Shown: in pieces, positions 4,809 to 5,112 of the stretch | Position numbering within the stretch: position 1 is the first letter of the stretch | Layout: the number at the start of each line of letters is the position of its first letter | Source: an uncultured Collinsella sp. | GTDB taxonomy: Bacteria > Actinomycetota > Coriobacteriia > Coriobacteriales > Coriobacteriaceae | Direction of reading: 5' to 3' | Length of the DNA: 5,112 bases | Assembly: GCA_900555955.1 (NCBI GenBank) | Contig: USNA01000096.1 | Span: forward strand, 1-5,112 | Program-made: the position numbers and the translations under genes | Notes under the pieces: generated by a model | The model's database searches: none | Seen by the model: the letters and a program-made list of their open reading frames with translations, nothing else | What the model was told of the DNA's origin: nothing

Positions 4809-5112
4809 ATGTCCGAAGGCTGGAACATCTTGGTGGTTGATGACGAACCTCCCATTAGGGCTGAGCTACGCTATCTGTTGGAAAAGGATACGCGTGTGGG
4901 CCAGATTGCCGAGGCGGGCAATGTCACCGAGGCCGTGGAGTCGATTCTCTCGAACAAGCCCAACGTGTTGTTTTTGGACATCACGATGCCCGGCCGCTCG
5001 GGAATTGAGCTTGCCGAGACGCTGCAGAACCTAAAGACGCCGCCGGTGGTTGTGTTTGTGACGGCGTTTGCCGAGTTTGCCGCCGATGCGTATAACCTCG
5101 ATGCGCTCGAGC
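4809..5112 (+). CDS. Response regulator, probably LytTR family (partial, 3' end outside the window)
   Basis: The first 101 residues of a response regulator are visible, with no stop before the window ends. The receiver domain begins almost at once: ILVVDDEP with acidic-pocket residues D11, D12 and E13, then LFLDITMPG with phospho-acceptor D57. The switch threonine T85 follows in FVTAFAEFAADAYNLDALE. That last segment, lacking only the final Y-L-x-K-P with the conserved lysine, is typical of regulators carrying a C-terminal LytTR DNA-binding domain. The output domain itself lies beyond the window, so LytTR rests on the receiver style and on pairing with a LytS-type kinase, the usual partner. 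It should be phosphorylated by the kinase upstream and then bind DNA, perhaps at direct repeats near the transporter genes. Confidence 0.88.
   Translation, partial: MSEGWNILVVDDEPPIRAELRYLLEKDTRVGQIAEAGNVTEAVESILSNKPNVLFLDITMPGRSGIELAETLQNLKTPPVVVFVTAFAEFAADAYNLDALE

Noticed and set aside
4783..5034. An 83-codon + strand frame after the kinase
   Set aside because: It is out of frame with the response regulator at 4809, which shows clear receiver motifs (DDE, D57, T85). The other frame is a shadow.

Overview
The window looks like chromosomal DNA from a high-GC bacterium, most likely an actinobacterium of the Coriobacteriia (a gut lineage such as Collinsella). The basis is GC-rich coding DNA with strong C- or G-ending codon preference, strong AAGGAGG-type ribosome binding sites, and a LytS/LytTR-type two-component pair next to a permease and hydrolase. 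This placement is an inference from style and gene content. No rRNA, tRNA, mobile element, CRISPR array or phage gene is visible.

Layout, all genes on the + strand. Bases 1-407 hold no convincing gene. They contain short inverted repeats and, just before the first gene, a small imperfect tandem repeat. Gene 1 (408-1865) is an APC-superfamily amino-acid/polyamine-type permease of 485 residues. A 124-base gap follows. It carries a strong stem-loop right at the stop codon, bases that could fold as an H-type pseudoknot, and a perfect 12-bp palindrome touching the ribosome binding site. Gene 2 (1990-3267) is a 425-residue metal-dependent amidohydrolase of the COG1228 (imidazolonepropionase/prolidase-like) group with a complete set of expected metal ligands. 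A second gap (3268-3384) holds a possible promoter with an 11-bp palindrome over its -10 box, followed directly by a convincing intrinsic-terminator hairpin. Gene 3 (GTG start at 3385, to 4770) is a LytS-like sensor histidine kinase with an unusually small two-helix membrane part. Gene 4 (4809 to the window end) is its response regulator, cut off within the receiver domain.

Interpretation. Permease and amidohydrolase read as an uptake-and-hydrolysis unit for a small nitrogenous compound, perhaps a dipeptide, an N-acyl amino acid or a related amide. The substrate cannot be read from sequence. Kinase and regulator form a separate but adjacent two-component operon. LytS/LytTR systems elsewhere often control a neighbouring transporter, so control of the permease-amidohydrolase unit is a reasonable but unproven hypothesis. 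The protein-coding content is of known families. The least explained parts are the structured non-coding gaps and the modified sensor architecture of the kinase.
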